Source: DATBGO01 sp963695645 (lineage in GTDB: Bacteria; Actinomycetota; Actinomycetes; Streptosporangiales; Streptosporangiaceae). Taken from it: a stretch of 64,000 nucleotides of DNA. Position numbers and translations under genes: made by a program. Position 1 is the first letter of the stretch. Each line of letters begins with the position of its first letter. Below are positions 60,593 to 64,000 of this stretch, one piece after another. The stretch is taken from the NCBI GenBank assembly GCA_963695645.1, contig CAVOHC010000001.1, positions 1 through 64,000 of the forward strand. Direction: 5' to 3'. The notes beneath the pieces are model-generated. The model was not told where the DNA came from. It saw nothing but the letters and a program-made list of their open reading frames with translations, and searched no databases.

Positions 60593-61957
60593 TCATTGCT
60601 GGCCGCCACGGGCTTGCCCGTGAGGGCTAACGCCGCGATCCTGCCATCGGGTTTCTGGCGCGCGGATGCCGAGAACCGCGGCCAGCAGGAGCACGGCGGC
60701 GGCCAGCCCGAACGCTGCCCCGTAGGACGCCGTGTCCACGAGGAAACCGGCTGCCACCGGCCCGGCGACTGCGCCGATGTCACCGGCCATCTGGAAGGAC
60801 GCGACCACTGTCCCGCCGCCTGTCCCGGCATCCGTCTCGGCTCCTGTCCCGCCGCCTGCCCCGCTTGTGCCGCCGCCTGCCCCGCCTGCCCCGCTTGTGC
60901 CGTCGGTGCCGCCGCCTGTCCTGGCTCCTGTTCCGCCTGTCCCGGGGCCGCCGAGGATGTCACCGATCATCGCCGAAGGCGCTACGTCGAGCAGCCCCGA
61001 CCCGAGGCCGAAGACCGCCAGAGCGGCCAGGTAGCCCCAGATGCCGGGCAGCAGCGCCAGCATGACCAGGCCAGCGGCCGATACCAGGCAGCCGCCGATG
61101 ATGACCGGCCGGCGACCGTGGGAGTCGGCCGCCCGCCCGCTCGGCAGCAGCGCCGCGGCGTTCAGCACCGCAACGACTCCGAACCCGACGCCCGTCCAGA
61201 CGGCCGACCTGTGCAGCACGTCGCGGACGAACAGCGGCACGATGGCGCTGCGTACCCCGATGACTGCGAAGCCGTCGGCAAGGTTGGCTGACGAGGCGGC
61301 AAGGTATGCCCGGCTCCGCAGGGTCCGGGCCATCTCGGCGAACGGCCGCGCCGCCCGCGGATCGTCGGGGACAGCCCTGCGCGGCGCGTTACGCAGGATC
61401 GCCGCCGCTATCAGCGCGGGTACCAGGAGCATGCCGCCGTAGATGAAAAACGGTGCCCGCAGCGACCAGGCTGCGACCAGCCCGCCGATCGCCGGGCCAG
61501 TGATCCCGCCGACCAGGAACCCGCCGGAGAACAGGCCGCTGGCGCGGCCTCTGTGCGCACGTGGCACGCTGACAAGCAACAGGGTCCGCGCGCTGATGCT
61601 GAACATCGCCGAGCCGAGCCCGCCGATCCCGCGCAAGACGATGAGCTGCGTGAACGACACAGAGAATCCGGCGAGGATGCTGCTGACGGCGACGATCGCG
61701 ATGCCGGCCGCCATCACCCAGTGCTCGCCGAACCGGTCCGTCAGGCGCCCGGCAGGCAGCGCACCCACCACCCGCATCAACGCGAAAGCGCTGATCACCG
61801 TGGCGGCTGCGGCGTTGCTCACGCCGAAGTGCCGGGCGAACGACGGAATGCTCGGTGCGACGATCCCGAACCCGAGCGCGACCGTAAACGAGATTGCGGT
61901 GAGAGTCGCCACCTCGGGAGGCAGGTCCCGGAACGGTCCGCGATGGCGGCGAGGCAC
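60593..61957 (-). CDS. MFS transporter with glycine-rich insert
   Basis: A 454-residue major facilitator permease with 12 predicted helices; the MFS motif LTDRFGEHW and the second-half GRAADSHGRR are present. A Gly/Thr/Ala-rich stretch of about 50 residues (GGPGTGGTGARTGGG ...) interrupts the loop before the last two helices. The DNA there is a CCG/CCT-rich repeat around 60806-60950 that stays in frame. Export of drugs or metabolites is likely, substrate unknown. GTG 61957 is the start. Confidence 0.85.
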   Translation of the reverse strand: MPRRHRGPFRDLPPEVATLTAISFTVALGFGIVAPSIPSFARHFGVSNAAAATVISAFALMRVVGALPAGRLTDRFGEHWVMAAGIAIVAVSSILAGFSVSFTQLIVLRGIGGLGSAMFSISARTLLLVSVPRAHRGRASGLFSGGFLVGGITGPAIGGLVAAWSLRAPFFIYGGMLLVPALIAAAILRNAPRRAVPDDPRAARPFAEMARTLRSRAYLAASSANLADGFAVIGVRSAIVPLFVRDVLHRSAVWTGVGFGVVAVLNAAALLPSGRAADSHGRRPVIIGGCLVSAAGLVMLALLPGIWGYLAALAVFGLGSGLLDVAPSAMIGDILGGPGTGGTGARTGGGTDGTSGAGGAGGGTSGAGGGTGAETDAGTGGGTVVASFQMAGDIGAVAGPVAAGFLVDTASYGAAFGLAAAVLLLAAVLGIRAPETRWQDRGVSPHGQARGGQQ

Positions 61958-62110
61958 GATCGCATTCTGCCAGGCGCGGCCGCGGCCTCCTCGGGGCCAG
62001 CCTCGCGGCGGCGGTTGCTCAGCGCGGCAGGTAGCGCCGGTGGCGATCCGAGGCTCGGCTGCGGGGGAGTACCAGAAGCCCTACGCGAGCGGGGTCGGCA
62101 TGATGATGGC

Positions 62111-63139
62111 ATGTCGATCCGGTTTCCTGCCCCGCTGAAGCCCGGCGACCGGGTGGGAGTGACGTCCCCGTCCAGTGGTGTCGCCGAGCGGCACCGCGGG
62201 CGCCTCGACTTCGCGGTCGAGACTATCCGCGCTCGTGGTTACGACGTTGTCGTCGGTGCGTGCATGGACGGGACATCGCACGTCAGCGCGCCGGCCGCCG
62301 ACCGGGCAGCTGAGCTGATGGCCATGCTCACCGACCCGTCCATCCGGGCGGTGATCCCGCCGTGGGGCGGCGAGACCGGCGTCGACCTGCTGCCGCTGCT
62401 GGACTGGGACGCTATCGCTGCCGCGGAGCCCACCTGGTTTGTCGGGTTCTCTGACATCTCCACCCTGCTGGTGCCGGTGACGCTGCGCACGGGGATCGCG
62501 ACGCTGCACGGCAATAACCTGATGGACACCCCTTACCGGATGCCCGGACAGCTCCTGACCTGGTTCGACATCGCTACGCTCCCAGCTGGTGCCTCGTTCG
62601 CCCAGTCGTCCCCGGGCCAGTACCGTGCCGGGGCGTGGGATGACTGGACGGTGGATCCGCAGGTCACCGAGATGACCTACAACGGCGAGGGGACCTGGTC
62701 GCGCATCGACGGCGACGGGGAGACCGATCTCACCGGCCGCCTGATCGGCGGCTGCATTGAGACCCTCTGCAACCTGGCCGGTACTCGCTACGCCGACGTC
62801 GCCCGGTTCGGCGCCGAGCACGCTCCTGAGGGACTCCTCGTGTATCTCGAGGCGGCCGAGCACGATGCGTTCACGATCTGCCGCAACCTGCACGGGATGC
62901 GCCTGGCCGGCTTCTTCACCGGGGCGAACGCTGTCCTTGTCGGCCGCACGAGCGCTCCCGACTGCGGGACCCTCACCCAGAAGCAGGCCGTGCTCGACGC
63001 TCTCGGCGGCCTCGGCATACCGATCATCGCCGATGTCGAATGCGGGCATGTTCCGCCCTACCTGCCGATCGTGAACGGCGCTCTCGGGCACCTGGAGTTC
63101 GGCCTCGGCGCTGCCTCACTCAGTCAGACGCTTTCCTAG
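62111..63139 (+). CDS. LD-carboxypeptidase family protein (S66, MccF-like)
   Basis: A 342-residue S66-family serine peptidase. The Ser-Glu-His triad is visible: nucleophile in FVGFSDISTLL at about residue 118, glutamate in GGCIETLCNLAGT near 220 and histidine in ECGHVPP near 317. Family members remove D-amino acids from peptidoglycan tetrapeptides or hydrolyse microcin C-type nucleotide peptides (MccF). The size fits the MccF-like branch, so self-immunity or peptidoglycan recycling are both possible. Confidence 0.88.
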   Translation: MSIRFPAPLKPGDRVGVTSPSSGVAERHRGRLDFAVETIRARGYDVVVGACMDGTSHVSAPAADRAAELMAMLTDPSIRAVIPPWGGETGVDLLPLLDWDAIAAAEPTWFVGFSDISTLLVPVTLRTGIATLHGNNLMDTPYRMPGQLLTWFDIATLPAGASFAQSSPGQYRAGAWDDWTVDPQVTEMTYNGEGTWSRIDGDGETDLTGRLIGGCIETLCNLAGTRYADVARFGAEHAPEGLLVYLEAAEHDAFTICRNLHGMRLAGFFTGANAVLVGRTSAPDCGTLTQKQAVLDALGGLGIPIIADVECGHVPPYLPIVNGALGHLEFGLGAASLSQTLS

Positions 63140-63180
63140 AAACGGACCCAGTCGGCGCGAGTTCGAGCCGCTGCACATGC

Positions 63181-63390
63181 TCAGCCGGAGGAGAGTTGGG
63201 TGAGCTGGTCGTTCAGGGATCGGCGTTCGGCGTCGGTCTGGGCGAGTTCGAGTGCGCGTCGGTATGCGTGCCGCGCCTCGTCGTCTCGCGCGGCGCGACG
63301 AAGCAGCTCGGCGAGCGCGAGCGCGGGGTGGCAGCAGGTGAAGGTGAAGGCGTGCAGGGCACGCCGGTACTCGAAAGGACGATCGACATG
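63181..63390 (-). pseudogene. C-terminal remnant of a TPR-tailed protein (ECF-sigma-like)
   Basis: About 69 residues ending RRAARDDEARHAYRRALELA and QTDAERRSLNDQLTQLSSG before a TGA at 63183-63181. This resembles the TPR-like tail of ECF42-type sigma factors, which are frequently encoded beside YCII genes. Nothing upstream is coding: the frame abuts the start codon of the YCII-like gene on the other strand. The remainder of the gene is missing, so I call it a deletion relic. Confidence 0.4.
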
Positions 63391-63711
63391 GCGAAGTTCA
63401 TCTACCTCTACCGTGGCCCGGCGACTCCGCTGTCCGACCGCACGCCGGAGCAGGGCGCCGAGCGTAAGGCCGCGTTTGGCGCCTGGCTGGAGAAGGTCGG
63501 CGCGGCGCTCGTCGACGTCGGCAGCCCGTTCGGGACGAGCGCGTCCGTTCGCGATGACGGCACTGAAGGAACAGCCGGCGACCTGATCGGCTACACGATC
63601 GTCGAGGCCGACGATCTCGCTGCGGCGAAGGCGCTCACCGACGGCCTCCCGTTCCTGTCCGACCGAGATGGGAAGTGCGCGGTGGAGATCTTCGAGCTGC
63701 TGCCGATGTAG
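63388..63711 (+). CDS. YCII-like protein
   Basis: A 107-residue small dimeric-barrel protein of the YCII-related family: FIYLYRGPATPLSDRTPEQG, FGAWLEKVGAALVDVGSPFG and SDRDGKCAVEIFELLPM. These proteins often accompany ECF42-type sigma factors, in line with the relic beside it; their biochemical role is unclear. ATG 63388 has GAAAGGA upstream. No supported gene lies between its stop and 63952. Confidence 0.82.
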   Translation: MAKFIYLYRGPATPLSDRTPEQGAERKAAFGAWLEKVGAALVDVGSPFGTSASVRDDGTEGTAGDLIGYTIVEADDLAAAKALTDGLPFLSDRDGKCAVEIFELLPM

Positions 63712-63951
63712 CAGGAACGGTCCGCCGCAGCTACGACGGAGGTGCGGCGGGTTCCGCCCCCCCTACGCAGATCGCCCCGTCAGGACGCTGACCCCGCCCA
63801 GCGGGTCGGTGACGGCACGGCGACATCGCCGTAGCCATTGCATGCGGCCTTGGAGACATCAAGCTCGAACAGGATGTGCCGCGCGGCAGGCGAGTGCTCA
63901 TGCCATTCCCCTGTCGATCAGCGGATTCGTGATCAAGCTAGTCTCTGAAGT

Positions 63952-64000
63952 GTGGAGCGGCGGCTGGCGCCTTACCAGCGCATGCGGGACTTCGACAAGA
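63952..64000 (+). CDS. Start of a LigD 3'-phosphoesterase-domain protein (truncated by window edge)
   Basis: Only 16 codons are present: VERRLAPYQRMRDFDK. The LxxYxxxRDF pattern resembles the N-terminus of the LigD 3'-phosphoesterase domain, which trims 3' ends in NHEJ. GTG 63952 has no clear Shine-Dalgarno; TAGTCT upstream could be a -10 box of a leaderless transcript. The call depends on sequence beyond base 64000. Confidence 0.5.
   Translation, partial: MERRLAPYQRMRDFDK

Noticed and set aside
1..64000. Insertion sequences, integrases, prophage or tRNA attachment sites
   Set aside because: No transposase, integrase or phage structural gene was recognised; the phage-tail-lysozyme protein at 42651 is a single secreted host-type protein.

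Overview
The window is high-GC DNA with frequent GTG/TTG starts and tightly overlapping operons. Its gene families are typical of Actinomycetota: a PadR/DUF1707 pair, a DUF2252 protein, a WS/DGAT acyltransferase, LigD-type NHEJ domains, an actinobacterial Tad pilus locus and a Mycobacterium-type binuclear iron monooxygenase cluster. I cannot name the genus. No rRNA, tRNA, IS element, prophage or CRISPR array was seen.

1-25.4 kb is mostly housekeeping and accessory metabolism. It holds an FAD-linked oxidase (cut by the window edge), a hot-dog thioesterase, a dienelactone-hydrolase-like protein, an HdeD-type membrane protein, a DUF2252 protein and a solute:sodium symporter with its DUF3311 partner. 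It also holds a large sacsin-like GHKL ATPase, a STAS protein, a dual-specificity phosphatase, an SDR protein, a lipoprotein SGNH hydrolase and the padR-DUF1707 pair. A membrane-anchored CWB2-like protein, an amidohydrolase, a RodZ-like HTH protein, an SRPBCC/ArsR/SRPBCC cluster, an Acg-like nitroreductase and small dimeric alpha-beta-barrel proteins follow.

25.3-40.8 kb is the metabolic centrepiece. A leftward chain of nine genes encodes a soluble di-iron monooxygenase of the MimABCD/PrmABCD type (hydroxylase alpha, reductase, hydroxylase beta, coupling protein). It continues with an amidohydrolase, a MIP18/DUF59 protein, a zinc alcohol dehydrogenase, a dedicated GroEL (MimG-like) and an Nramp metal transporter. 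A small ORF lies upstream of the chain. A divergent GAF/AAA+/Fis regulator (MimR-like) and an acyl-CoA synthetase lie beyond it. Two copies of a palindrome, GTCTCA-ACA-TGAGAC, sit upstream of the monooxygenase operon and in the small-ORF/regulator intergenic region, and are the best candidates for the regulator's operators. The operon also carries two striking repeat blocks: nine 25-bp repeats before groEL, and a GC-rich hairpin array inserted in frame inside the DUF59 gene. Likely role: sub-terminal oxidation of propane or related small molecules (or phenol/acetone), the alcohol dehydrogenase taking the product onward and GroEL folding the hydroxylase.

40.9-46.3 kb holds a WS/DGAT acyltransferase, a phage-tail-lysozyme-domain secreted protein, a patatin, a methyltransferase and a LuxR-type response regulator. 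46.7-55.1 kb is a complete Tad (Flp) pilus locus: prepilin peptidase on the minus strand, then flp, tadE, a tadG-like gene, cpaB, cpaE/tadZ, tadA, tadB and tadC. tadA has no stop at its expected end, and tadC and the following ICMT-like gene each show a reading-frame break.

55.9-64 kb has a LigD polymerase-domain protein, an EthD-like protein, an FMN-dependent lactate dehydrogenase, a class B penicillin-binding protein, an MFS exporter with a glycine-rich insert, an LD-carboxypeptidase, a YCII-like protein and the start of a LigD phosphoesterase-type gene at the right edge.
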